Origin: Geodermatophilus sabuli
GTDB lineage: Bacteria; Actinomycetota; Actinomycetes; Mycobacteriales; Geodermatophilaceae
Length of the DNA stretch: 64,000 nt
Assembly (NCBI RefSeq): GCF_900215145.1
Contig: NZ_OBDO01000001.1
Span: 496,001 to 560,000 of the forward strand
Direction of reading: 5' to 3'
Position 1 is the first letter of the stretch; each line of letters opens with the position of its first letter. The notes beneath the pieces are model-generated. The model did not search any database and had not been told where the DNA came from. It saw only the letters and a list, made by a program, of their open reading frames with translations. Position numbers and translations under genes: made by a program. Positions 32,143-39,819 of this stretch are shown in pieces.

Positions 32143-33369
32143 GTGAGCACCCTCCAGGCCACCACCGGCGCCGGCGACCGGCCCGGTGCGCCCGACGTGC
32201 CCGACCTCGTCGCGCGGACACGGGAGTTCGTCCGGGAGGTCGTCCTGCCGGTGGACGACCGGTTCGACGGGGACGTGACCGCCGCAGGCGGGGACGGCCT
32301 GCGCCGGGAGCTGCAGGCGGCCGCGCGCGAGCGGGGCCTGCTGGCACCGCACGCACCGGTCGAGTTCGGCGGGCTCGGGCTGTCGATGACGCAGCGGGCC
32401 CGGGTGTTCGAGGCGGCCGGCTACTCGGTGTTCGGCGGGCTGGCGATCAACGTCGCGGCGCCGGACGAGGGCAACGTGCACCTGCTGGCGCACGTCGCCA
32501 CCCCGGCACAGCAGCAGGAGTACCTGGCCCCGCTGGTGGCGGGGGAGGTGCGCTCGGCGTTCGCGATGACCGAGCCGGCGCCCGGGGCGGGGTCGGACCC
32601 GTCGGCACTGGCGACGACGGCGTCCCGGGTGCCCGGGGGGTGGCGGATCGACGGGCGCAAGACGTTCATCACCGGCGCCGACGGGGCGGGCTTCTTCATC
32701 GTGATGGCCCGCACCAGCGGGGAGCCGGGCGCGCGCGGCGGCGGCACGATGTTCCTCGCCCCGGCCGGTGCACCCGGCATCGAGGTGGGCCGGCACGTGC
32801 CGACGATGGACCGCTCGATGGTCGGCGGGCACTGCGAGGTGGTCTTCGACGGGCTCGTCGTCCCCGACGACGCGGTGCTGGGAGAGGTCGACCAGGGCTT
32901 CGCCAACGCCCAGGTGCGGCTGGGGCCGGCGCGGATGACCCACGTCATGCGCTGGCTGGGCGCCGCCGTGCGGGCGCACGAGGTCGCGGTGGAGCACGCG
33001 ACGGCGCGCCGTGGCTTCGGCAGCGCGATCGCCGACCTGGGGTTGGCGCAGCAGTTGATCGCGGACAACGAGATCGACCTCGCCGCGACCCGGGCCCTGC
33101 TCGACGTGGCGTGCGCGGCGCTGGACGCCGGGTCGTCGGCCGGCCAGGAGACCTCGATCGCCAAGACCTTCGGCGGCGAGGCGATCGGCCGGGTCGTGGA
33201 CCGGGCGATGCAGCTGTGCGGGGGGCTGGGGGTGTCGGCGGACCTGCCGATCGCCCGCATCGCCCGCGAGGTGCGCCCGTTCCGGGTCTACGACGGGCCC
33301 TCGGAGGTGCACCGGTTCGCCATCGCCAAGCGGGCGGTCCGGGCCGCCCGGTCGCGGACGGCGTCGTGA
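32143..33369 (+). CDS. acyl-CoA dehydrogenase family protein, ACAD10/11-like
   Basis: 408 residues from GTG 32143, with GTGAGGAGAAC upstream. FAD-binding acyl-CoA dehydrogenase fold: AFAMTEPAPGAGSD, the KTFITGADGAG loop, and a C-terminal helical domain. Instead of the usual YEGT catalytic region it has YDGPSEVHRF (Asp384 in DGP). This is the pattern of the ACAD10/11 and LvaC group, which act on 4-phosphorylated hydroxyacyl-CoAs rather than performing a plain alpha-beta dehydrogenation. The stop overlaps the start of an APH-type kinase, the same two activities that are fused in human ACAD10/11 and adjacent in the Pseudomonas levulinate operon. Confidence 0.87.
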   Translation: MSTLQATTGAGDRPGAPDVPDLVARTREFVREVVLPVDDRFDGDVTAAGGDGLRRELQAAARERGLLAPHAPVEFGGLGLSMTQRARVFEAAGYSVFGGLAINVAAPDEGNVHLLAHVATPAQQQEYLAPLVAGEVRSAFAMTEPAPGAGSDPSALATTASRVPGGWRIDGRKTFITGADGAGFFIVMARTSGEPGARGGGTMFLAPAGAPGIEVGRHVPTMDRSMVGGHCEVVFDGLVVPDDAVLGEVDQGFANAQVRLGPARMTHVMRWLGAAVRAHEVAVEHATARRGFGSAIADLGLAQQLIADNEIDLAATRALLDVACAALDAGSSAGQETSIAKTFGGEAIGRVVDRAMQLCGGLGVSADLPIARIAREVRPFRVYDGPSEVHRFAIAKRAVRAARSRTAS

Positions 33370-34385
33370 CCGGCCTGCCGGGTCTGGACCTGGACGCGCT
33401 GCACGCGCACCTGGCCGCCCGCGGGGTCGACCTCGCCGGCCCCCTACGCGGGGAGCTGATCGCCGGCGGCCGGTCCAACCTGACCTTCGCGGTGACCGAC
33501 GGGTCGTCCCGGTGGGTGGTGCGCCGTCCGCCGCTGGCCGGCCTCACCGCCTCGGCACACGACATGGCCCGGGAGCACCGGGTCACCAGTGCGCTGCAGG
33601 GGACCGAGGTGCCCGTCGCCCGGCCGATCAGCCTGTGCGAGGACGACACGGTGCTGGGCGCGCCCTTCACCGTCGTGGAGTGGGTGGACGGCGTGGTCGT
33701 CCGCGACCAGGACGAGCTGGCCGCCCTCTCCGACGACGCGGTGCGGCGCACCACCGCCGGGCTGGTCGAGGTGCTCGTGGCGCTGCACGCGGTCGACGTC
33801 GACGCCGTGGGGCTGCGCGGCTTCGGCCGGCCGGAGGGCTTCCTCACCCGGCAGGTGGCGCTGTGGCGGCGGCAGTGGGACTCCGTCCGCACGCGGGAGT
33901 CCGCCGACCTCGAACGGCTGCACGCCCTGCTCGTCGACCGGGTGCCGGCCGCGGGGGAGGTCGCCGTCGTGCACGGGGACTACCGCATCGACAACGCCAT
34001 CCTCGACCGGACCGACCCGGGGACGGTCCGTGCCGTCGTCGACTGGGAGCTGTCCACTCTCGGTGACCCGCTGACCGACGTCGCGCTGATGTGCGTCTAC
34101 CGGCACCCGGCCCTCGACGTGGTCCTCGGCATCCCCGCGGCGTGGACCAGCCCCCGGCTGCCCGCACCCGACGCCCTCGCCGAGGCCTACACCCGCGAGT
34201 CCGACCGCGACCTCGGCGACTGGCCGTTCTACCTGGGGCTGGCCCACCTGAAGCTCGCCGTCATCGCCGCGGGCATCGCCCACCGGGCGCACGCGGGCGC
34301 CGACGCCGGCCGGGACGCCCGCCGCGCGGCCGAGGCCGTGCCCGACCTCGTCGCCGACGGCCTGTCGGCTCTCGCACGCCGATGA
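33366..34385 (+). CDS. APH-type kinase, probable hydroxyacyl-CoA kinase (LvaA / ACAD10-11 N-domain-like)
   Basis: 339 residues from GTG 33366 in a GTGA overlap with the dehydrogenase gene; the longer upstream frame is its shadow. Protein-kinase-like fold: the GGRSNLTF nucleotide loop near residue 36, Arg-Arg-Pro after it, the catalytic loop HGDYRIDN (His203, Asp205, Asn210) and the metal site DWE (Asp226). It belongs to the phosphotransferase group paired with acyl-CoA dehydrogenases. Established relatives phosphorylate the hydroxyl of 4-hydroxyacyl-CoA so that phosphate can be eliminated. Co-translation with the dehydrogenase supports that reaction here; chain length and position of the hydroxyl are unknown. 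Confidence 0.86.
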   Translation: MTGLPGLDLDALHAHLAARGVDLAGPLRGELIAGGRSNLTFAVTDGSSRWVVRRPPLAGLTASAHDMAREHRVTSALQGTEVPVARPISLCEDDTVLGAPFTVVEWVDGVVVRDQDELAALSDDAVRRTTAGLVEVLVALHAVDVDAVGLRGFGRPEGFLTRQVALWRRQWDSVRTRESADLERLHALLVDRVPAAGEVAVVHGDYRIDNAILDRTDPGTVRAVVDWELSTLGDPLTDVALMCVYRHPALDVVLGIPAAWTSPRLPAPDALAEAYTRESDRDLGDWPFYLGLAHLKLAVIAAGIAHRAHAGADAGRDARRAAEAVPDLVADGLSALARR

Positions 34386-34526
34386 CCGGCACGCCGGCGG
34401 CGCCCCCACGTACCCGGCGGCCGGGCCGACCGCTGAGCACCTGGCGCGGGCCCTGCTGGTGAGCCGGCCGACCGGCACCAGGACCACCCGCCGGACGACC
34501 CGGCGGGCCGATGAGAGGAGTGGGCA

Positions 34527-34613
34527 GTGCAGCCGACCCCCTGCGACCACGGCAACCACACGTTCTGCACCAGCGAGTGCGGGTGCACCTGTCACGACGA
34601 GGAGCACGGCTGA
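34527..34613 (+). CDS. 28-residue Cys/His-rich microprotein
   Basis: GTG 34527 is preceded by the strong ribosome site GAGAGGAG (34513-34520) at ideal spacing, and the frame ends at TGA 34611. In 28 residues there are five cysteines (6, 14, 18, 20, 22) and four histidines (8, 11, 23, 27), including the core CGCTCH. The density of thiol and imidazole ligands suggests metal binding, like a tiny metallothionein or zinc knuckle. It follows the kinase gene by 141 bases and ends just before a bidirectional terminator, so it would be the last gene of the operon. It does not look like MftA, which ends in a Val-Tyr core. Function unknown. Confidence 0.55.
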   Translation: MQPTPCDHGNHTFCTSECGCTCHDEEHG

Positions 34614-34634
34614 CGCCTCGGGGACCGGAGGTCC

Positions 34635-34681
34635 CAGCGGAGTCGCTCGGGTGCGGGGACCGCGCCCGGACGACTCCGCTG
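34635..34681. terminator. long hairpin between convergent genes
   Basis: An 11-bp perfect outer stem (34635-34645 with 34671-34681) is extended by an inner stem of about nine pairs, including wobbles, after one mismatch. The loop is near 34656. It lies between the microprotein (+) and the acetyltransferase-like gene (-) and likely works for both. Confidence 0.7.
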
Positions 34682-34688
34682 CGGGCGG

Positions 34689-35723
34689 TCACGCCGGGCG
34701 GGCGAGCAGCTCCCGCAGGGTGGCGTCGACGAACTCGTTGTCGGCGGCGTTGAGGCCCAGGCCGCCGAAGTGCCCCCAGATGGTGTCGATGACCCGCACC
34801 TCACCGTGCTCGATGAACTGCGAGGCCCACTGCTCGTCCTCGGGCGGGAAGTACAGGTCGGTCCGGGCCGGCATCGCGATCAGCGGGCACCGGATCGACC
34901 GCAGCGCCGCCTCGGTGTCGCCGTCGAAGCCCGGCGTCTTCCCCACGTCGCCGTTCTCCCAGGTCCACAGCATCGCCAGCAGGTTGTTGGGGTCGCGGTC
35001 GTCGAGCCAGAAGCCCTCCCAGAAGCCGACCAGGAAGTCCTCCAGCGAGGAGTAGCCCATCTCGCGGTAGGTGCGCTGCCAGTAGAACGCCTGGGACAGC
35101 CCCCAGCCGGCGTAGATGCGGGCGAAGGCGCGCAGCCCGGCGGTGGGCAGGGCGTCGGGGGAGTAGTGCCCGCCCTTGAACGCGGGGTCGAGCGTGAGCG
35201 CCGCGCGGAGGCTCTTGAGGAAGACCTGGTTGTGCTCGCTGGTGCGGCTGGAGCCGACGATGGGCGCCGCGCGCCTGACCATCTCCGGGTGGCTGACCGC
35301 CCACTGGTAGGTCTGCCCGGCACCCATCGAGGAGCCCACCACCAGCTCGATCGACTCGATGCCCCACTTCCGCGTGAGCAGGCGGTGCTGGGCCTCGATC
35401 TGGTCGTGGAAGGTGATCGCCGGGAAGTGCGGCCCGTCGAAGGGCGGCGGGGTGTTGCTGGGAGAGCTGGACAGGCCGTTGTTCAGCTGGTTCGGCATCA
35501 CGATGAAGTACTGCGCGGGGTCGCACGCGGTGCTGGGGCCCAGCGACCACTCGTTGGCGTCGTGCCAGGCGCTGAACCAGGTGGGGTGGACGATGACGTT
35601 GGACCGGTCCTCGTTCAGCGTCCCGTACGTCTTGTAGGCCAGCGTGGCGTTCCGCAGCGTCGCGCCGCTCTGCAGCGGCAGGTCCCCGAGGTCGAACAGC
35701 TCGTGGTCGGTGGGTGCGGGCAC
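34689..35723 (-). CDS. homoserine O-acetyltransferase-like alpha/beta hydrolase
   Basis: 344 residues in the MetX superfamily: LAYKTYGTLN, DPAQYFIVMPNQLNNG, the nucleophile Ser132 in VVGSSMGAGQ, acid Asp in ARTDLYF, and base His in IWGHFGG. True MetX has the NVLGGCxGTTGP and GGSMGG motifs; here these are NQLNNGLSSSPSN and GSSMGA. It is therefore probably a hydrolase or acyltransferase on another substrate. ATG 35723 is followed upstream by a GTGAAAGGGAG ribosome region. It is transcribed alone, between two strong terminators. Confidence 0.75.
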   Translation of the reverse strand: MPAPTDHELFDLGDLPLQSGATLRNATLAYKTYGTLNEDRSNVIVHPTWFSAWHDANEWSLGPSTACDPAQYFIVMPNQLNNGLSSSPSNTPPPFDGPHFPAITFHDQIEAQHRLLTRKWGIESIELVVGSSMGAGQTYQWAVSHPEMVRRAAPIVGSSRTSEHNQVFLKSLRAALTLDPAFKGGHYSPDALPTAGLRAFARIYAGWGLSQAFYWQRTYREMGYSSLEDFLVGFWEGFWLDDRDPNNLLAMLWTWENGDVGKTPGFDGDTEAALRSIRCPLIAMPARTDLYFPPEDEQWASQFIEHGEVRVIDTIWGHFGGLGLNAADNEFVDATLRELLARPA

Positions 35724-35795
35724 GGCGACTCCCTTTCACGTGAAAGCGTCGCGCCAGCCTGTCGTCCTCCCGGGTCCCACCGCAAGGCCGTGCTC

Positions 35796-35841
35796 CGCGG
35801 TCGCCGGCCGGGCGGGTGCCCGCCCGGCCGGCGACCGCGGG
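35796..35841 (-). terminator. 22-nt perfect inverted repeat after mftD
   Basis: Bases 35796-35817 and 35820-35841 are exact reverse complements separated by two bases, so the RNA would form a stem of about 20 pairs. It starts four bases past the mftD stop and is the strongest terminator in the window. Confidence 0.8.
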
Positions 35842-35844
35842 AGG

Positions 35845-37074
35845 TCACGCCCCGTCGCCCTTGCCGGAGGCGCGGGCGCCGGCCGGGGCGTCGGCGCCGG
35901 GGGTCCCGAGGTGCCGCTCGAAGAACGGGGGGATGACCAGGTCGCCGGGGCCGAGGTCGGCGATCGAGGTGTGGCCGAGGCCGATCAGCGCCGAGCCGAG
36001 CCCGTCGCGCAGCAGGTCCAGGACGTTCTCGACGCCGGCCTGCCCGTTGGCGGCCAGGCCCCACAGGTAGGCGCGGCCGATCATCACCGCCCGGGCGCCG
36101 AGCGCGAGGGCCTTGGCGACGTCGCTGCCGCGGCGGATGCCGCCGTCCATGAGGACCTCGACCTGGTCACCGACGGCCTCGGCGATCGCCGGCAGGGCCC
36201 GGATCGCCGCCGGGGTGCCGTCGAGGTTGTTGCCGCCGTGGTTGGACACCGAGATCGCGGTGACACCGGCGTCGACGGCGCGCTTGGCGTCGTCGACCCG
36301 CATGACGCCCTTGAGCATGAACTGGCCGCCCCACTGCTCGCGCAGCCACGTCACGTCGTCCCACGACGGCATCGGCGAGGCGGTCCACATGCCGTAGGCG
36401 CCGAAGAACGTCGGCGCCGGCTCGCCCGGGGTCGCCACCATGTTGGGCACGGTGAGGTCGGGGATCTTCCCGGTCCTCGCGAAGTCCAGCAGCCAGCGGG
36501 GCTTGGCCAGCACCTGCGGCGCGTAGCGGCGGGCCGCCTCGACGTCGATCTTCTCCGGGATGAACGGGCTGCCCCAGTCGCGGCCGTAGGCGAAGGACCA
36601 GTCCAGGGTGGCGATGAGGCCGACCGCCCCGGCCCGGCGGGCCCGCTCCATGCGGGCGGCCATCGCGTCGCGGTCGCCGACCCAGTACATCTGGAAGAAC
36701 GTCTGCGGGTTGGCCTCGACGACGTCCTCGATCGGCTTGCTGGCGAACGACGACAGGCCCATCGGCACGCCGCGGGCCGCCGCGGCCCGGGCGACGGCGA
36801 CCTCGCCGTCGGGGTGCACGGCCTGCACGCCGGTCGGGCTGATCATCACCGGCATCGACGTCGGCTGGCCCATGATCGTCGTCGCCAGCTGCCGGTCGTT
36901 GCTCAGGCCGGCCACGTGCGGCGCGAACCCGAGCTCGCCGAAGGCCGCCGTGTTGTCGTCCACCGTCAGCCCCCGGTCGGACCCGGCCACCAGTGCTCCG
37001 TACACGCCTTTAGGCAACCTGCGCTTCGCCCGCCGCTGGGCCTCGGCCACCGACTCGAACCAGGCGTTCGCCAT
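35845..37074 (-). CDS. mftD: MftD-like FMN enzyme (pre-mycofactocin synthase family)
   Basis: 409 residues from ATG 37074; the upstream frame overlaps the divergent TetR gene. It belongs to the FMN-dependent alpha-hydroxyacid oxidase fold. The MANAWFE start, FAPHV, SPTGVQAVHPDGEVAVARAAAARG, FASKPIE and GVMRVDDAKRAVDAG segments match mycobacterial MftD (formerly LldD1) closely. The active-site His279 lies in SNHGGNNLDG, where lactate oxidases have Arg; Asn282 instead is typical of MftD. MftD oxidatively deaminates the peptide-derived AHDP to pre-mycofactocin. No mftA, B, C, E or F is visible here. The divergent TetR and the next SDR (mycofactocin-coupled type) support the link. Confidence 0.82.
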   Translation of the reverse strand: MANAWFESVAEAQRRAKRRLPKGVYGALVAGSDRGLTVDDNTAAFGELGFAPHVAGLSNDRQLATTIMGQPTSMPVMISPTGVQAVHPDGEVAVARAAAARGVPMGLSSFASKPIEDVVEANPQTFFQMYWVGDRDAMAARMERARRAGAVGLIATLDWSFAYGRDWGSPFIPEKIDVEAARRYAPQVLAKPRWLLDFARTGKIPDLTVPNMVATPGEPAPTFFGAYGMWTASPMPSWDDVTWLREQWGGQFMLKGVMRVDDAKRAVDAGVTAISVSNHGGNNLDGTPAAIRALPAIAEAVGDQVEVLMDGGIRRGSDVAKALALGARAVMIGRAYLWGLAANGQAGVENVLDLLRDGLGSALIGLGHTSIADLGPGDLVIPPFFERHLGTPGADAPAGARASGKGDGA

Positions 37075-37163
37075 CTCCGCACTCTCCTCGTCCTCGTTGC
37101 CGCCCGCCCCGCGCGCCGTCGCCGGGGTGCAGGCCAGCGCCTCGTCCCGGTCCACGCAGAAAC

Positions 37164-37194
37164 GGGGATCCATCCCCACTAAAGGTGTACCGTT
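37164..37194. promoter_or_regulatory. palindromes between mftD and the TetR gene, candidate operator
   Basis: GGGGAT-CC-ATCCCC is a perfect palindrome at 37164-37177. Next to it AAAGGT-GT-ACCGTT (37181-37194) is a five-of-six inverted repeat. Both lie within 40 bases of the TetR ATG (37201) in the divergent promoter region and are likely targets of that regulator. Confidence 0.4.
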
Positions 37195-37200
37195 CGAGAC

Positions 37201-37764
37201 ATGCCCGTCCACCCTCGCCCCCTGCGCGCCGACGCGCAGCGCAACCGGGACGCGATCGTCGCCGCGGCGCGCGAGGTCATGGGCCGGCGCGGGCTGGACG
37301 CGCCCCTCGACGAGATCGCCCAGGCCGCCGGCGTCGGCAACGCGACCCTCTACCGGCGCTTCCCCTCGCGCCGGGAGCTGGTGCAGGCGGTCTTCGCCGA
37401 CGGGATGAGCCGGTACGCCTCCGCGGGGGAGCGGGCGCTCCAGGTCGACGACCCGTGGGCGGCCGTGTGCGGCTACCTGACCGACATCTGCGCGCTGCAG
37501 GCGGAGCACCGGGCGCTGGCGGACCTGGTCACCTCGACGGAGTATGTCGACGACAACCGCGCGCTCGCCGTCGCCTCCCTACAGCGACTGCTCGACCGCG
37601 CCCGGGCGGCCGGCGTGCTGCGCCGCGACCTCACCCTCGAGGACGTCGCGCTGATGCTGACCGCGAACGCCGGCGTGGTCCGGCAGGCCGGTGACCGCGC
37701 CGTCGAGGCGTCGCGGCGGTTCGTCGCGCTGCTGCTCGACGGGCTGCACGCCGCACCCCACTGA
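37201..37764 (+). CDS. TetR-family transcriptional regulator
   Basis: 187 residues from ATG 37201. N-terminal HTH (about 12-60): RDAIVAAAREVMGRRGLDAPLDEIAQAAGVGNATLYRRFPSRREL in several overlapping motifs, with the ATLYRRF recognition helix. The C-terminal ligand domain is helical and unassigned. Divergent from mftD, with palindromes between, and 62 bases upstream of a mycofactocin-type SDR, so it may repress both directions and respond to an acyl-CoA or alcohol as MftR does. The name MftR is not justified by sequence alone. Confidence 0.87.
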   Translation: MPVHPRPLRADAQRNRDAIVAAAREVMGRRGLDAPLDEIAQAAGVGNATLYRRFPSRRELVQAVFADGMSRYASAGERALQVDDPWAAVCGYLTDICALQAEHRALADLVTSTEYVDDNRALAVASLQRLLDRARAAGVLRRDLTLEDVALMLTANAGVVRQAGDRAVEASRRFVALLLDGLHAAPH

Positions 37765-37826
37765 TCCCGGCGCCCGGCCACCCGGCGGGGCTGCCGATCC
37801 CCACCCACCGAACGAGGAGCAACCGC

Positions 37827-38651
37827 ATGAGCACCGTTCCGCAGCGTCAGCAGGGCAAGGTCGTCTTCATCACCGGCGCCGCCCGTGGCCAGGGCCGGGC
37901 GCACGCACTCCGGCTGGCCGCCGAGGGCGCCGACGTCCTGGCCCTCGACCTGGCCGGGCCGCTGCCCGGCGTCCCCTACGAGTCGGCCACCCCCGACGAC
38001 CTCGCCGAGACCGCCCGGCAGGTGGAGGCGCTGGGCCGGCGAGTCCTCACGCACCGAGGCGACGTCCGGGACCTCGAGGACATGAAGGGCTTCCTCGCCA
38101 AGGGCATGGCCGAGTTCGGCCGGCTCGACGGCGTGGTCGCCAACGCCGGCATCTGCATCCCGGCGACCTGGGAGGAGACCACCCCGGAGATCTTCAAGGA
38201 CACGCTGGACATCAACGTCACCGGCGTGTGGAACACCGTCATGGCGGCCGCGCCGCACCTGGTCGCCGGTGGTGGCGGGTCGATCGTGCTGACGAGCTCC
38301 TACGCGGGCAAGAAGATGCAGCCGTTCATGATCCACTACACGACCAGCAAGCACGCGGTGACCGGCATGACGCGTGCCTTCGCCGCAGAGCTGGGCAAGC
38401 ACTCCATCCGGGTCAACTCCGTGCACCCCGGCGCCATCGCCACCCCCATGGGCGGTGGCGACATGGTGGCCGCGATCGAGCGCACCAACGCGAGCAACCC
38501 GCCGCTGGCCCAGATGGGCACCGCCTTCCTCCCCCAGGGCTGGATGGAGGCCGACGAGATCGCCAGCGCGGTGGCGTTCCTGCTCTCCGACGACGCCCGG
38601 TTCATCACCGCCGAGCACCTGTCGATCGACGCCGGCATGCAGTACTTCTGA
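37827..38651 (+). CDS. mycofactocin-coupled SDR oxidoreductase
   Basis: 274 residues from ATG 37827, with GAGGAG upstream. The cofactor loop is TGAARGQGRAHA (GxRGQGR is typical of this subgroup), followed by an inserted segment (YESATPDDLAETARQVEALGRR as adjacent motifs) before strand 4. That insertion marks the mycofactocin-coupled SDR family, in which NAD is bound tightly and electrons pass to mycofactocin. Catalytic Ser is in LTSSYAG and Tyr-x3-Lys in YTTSKHA. It oxidises an alcohol, possibly the substrate alcohol of the neighbouring pathways. Downstream of TetR and close to mftD. Confidence 0.87.
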   Translation: MSTVPQRQQGKVVFITGAARGQGRAHALRLAAEGADVLALDLAGPLPGVPYESATPDDLAETARQVEALGRRVLTHRGDVRDLEDMKGFLAKGMAEFGRLDGVVANAGICIPATWEETTPEIFKDTLDINVTGVWNTVMAAAPHLVAGGGGSIVLTSSYAGKKMQPFMIHYTTSKHAVTGMTRAFAAELGKHSIRVNSVHPGAIATPMGGGDMVAAIERTNASNPPLAQMGTAFLPQGWMEADEIASAVAFLLSDDARFITAEHLSIDAGMQYF

Positions 38652-38676
38652 TCGGCCGCATCCCGGATCGGGGCGA

Positions 38677-38704
38677 GCCGCCCCGGGCACCGGCCCGGGG
38701 CGGC
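38677..38704 (+). terminator. 12-bp perfect hairpin after the mycofactocin-type SDR
   Basis: GCCGCCCCGGGC (38677-38688) pairs exactly with 38693-38704 over loop ACCG. It separates the TetR-SDR unit from the LysR gene. Confidence 0.7.
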
Positions 38705-38769
38705 ACCGCCGGCCCGTGGACGGCGGGCGAGCGACGGTCGGCCACCGCTCGCGGCAGTAGCGTTCCGGG

Positions 38770-39720
38770 GTGGCCAAGGCCGACGGCGCCCCCGCCTTCA
38801 CGATGAACCAGCTGGCCGCGTTCGTCGCCGTCGCGGAGGCGGGCACCATCACCGCGGCCGCCGAGAAGCTGCACGTGTCCCCGTCCGCCCTGTCGGCGGC
38901 GGTCACCGAGCTGGAGCGCGCCCTGCAGACCGAGCTGCTGCGACGGCGCAAGGCCAAGGGCGTCAGTCTCACCCCGACCGGAGAGGCGGTCCTCCCGCGC
39001 GCCCGGCTGCTGCTGCACCAGGCCTCCGAGCTGGAGGCCGACGCCCGCGGTGAGGAACGAGGCGTCTCCGGGCTGGTCCGGATCGGCTGCTACCCGTCGC
39101 TGGCCCCCACGGCGCTGCCGGCGCTGATCAGCGGCTTCACGACCGCCCACCCCGACGCGCGGCTCGAGGTCCACGAGAACACCCAGGACCGGCTGAGCGG
39201 GGGGCTCGACAGCGGCGAACTGGACCTCGCCATCGTCTACGACCTCGACCTGGACCCCGCGTGGCGGTCGGCGGTACTGGCGCACCTGTCGCCGCGGGTC
39301 GTCCTCCCCGCCGGGCACCGGCTGGCCGGGGGCACCGAGCCGGTCGACCTCGGCCGGCTGCGCGAGGACCCCATGGTCCTCCTGGACGCCCCGCCCAGCG
39401 CGCGGCACGCCGTCGCCTGCTGCGCGCTCGCCGGTTTCACCCCGGACGTCGTCTACCGGGCCCGCACGTACGAGACCGCCCGCGCCTTCGTCGGACGCGG
39501 GCTGGGCTGGACCCTGCTCCTGCAGCGCCCGAGCGCCAACGTCACCTACGAGGGACGGCCCGTGGTGGTCAAGGACGTCGGCACACCGGTGCTGCCCGAC
39601 GTCGCGGTCGTCGTGGTGTGGTCCCCGGACTCCCTGCTCAGCCGGGCCTCGCGCACCTTCATCACCCACGCGCTCGCCATGGCGCGGGACGGCAGCCTCG
39701 GGCTACCTCGGAGAACCTGA
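38770..39720 (+). CDS. LysR-family transcriptional regulator
   Basis: 316 residues from GTG 38770. The N-terminal winged HTH (about 12-70) contains FVAVAEAGTITAAAEKLHVSPSALSAAVTELE in consecutive motifs. A linker helix and a substrate-binding domain (about 100-300, LVRIGCYPSLAPTALPALI) follow. LysR proteins with aromatic-acid effectors often sit upstream of catabolic genes in this way. It is followed by an MHS transporter and the homogentisate operon on the same strand, so it is the likely activator of that operon. The stop codon lies within a palindrome (39713-39725). Confidence 0.88.
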   Translation: MAKADGAPAFTMNQLAAFVAVAEAGTITAAAEKLHVSPSALSAAVTELERALQTELLRRRKAKGVSLTPTGEAVLPRARLLLHQASELEADARGEERGVSGLVRIGCYPSLAPTALPALISGFTTAHPDARLEVHENTQDRLSGGLDSGELDLAIVYDLDLDPAWRSAVLAHLSPRVVLPAGHRLAGGTEPVDLGRLREDPMVLLDAPPSARHAVACCALAGFTPDVVYRARTYETARAFVGRGLGWTLLLQRPSANVTYEGRPVVVKDVGTPVLPDVAVVVVWSPDSLLSRASRTFITHALAMARDGSLGLPRRT

Positions 39721-39725
39721 GGTTC
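39713..39725. promoter_or_regulatory. palindrome GAACCT-G-AGGTTC before the homogentisate operon
   Basis: Perfect six-base arms around one base, overlapping the LysR stop. A second small palindrome TCCA-N4-TGGA follows at about 39724-39735. LysR sites are usually imperfect T-N11-A palindromes upstream of target promoters; this region is about 95 bases before the transporter start and fits that position. Confidence 0.35.
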
Positions 39726-39819
39726 CACGTCTGGATCCTCTGCTTTTCGGCGGAGGTGATCGGCCCCACCCTGGAGCGCGCGGCGAGGTCGCCGCACCCC
39801 CCGAGCGGAAGGTCACCCG

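Noticed and set aside
34527-34613. Microprotein as the mycofactocin precursor MftA
   Set aside because: MftA ends in a conserved core with terminal Val-Tyr; this peptide is Cys/His-rich and ends in EEHG.
34527-34613. Microprotein as an LvaB-like partner of the kinase
   Set aside because: LvaB is considerably larger and I see no similarity; position alone is not enough.
34511-34753. 80-codon frame starting at ATG 34511 overlapping the microprotein
   Set aside because: The ribosome site GAGAGGAG lies inside it rather than before it, the product is Arg-rich, and it runs through a terminator.
34689-35723. Functional homoserine O-acetyltransferase (metX)
   Set aside because: The key MetX motifs are altered and no methionine genes are nearby, so only a MetX-like hydrolase/acyltransferase is called.
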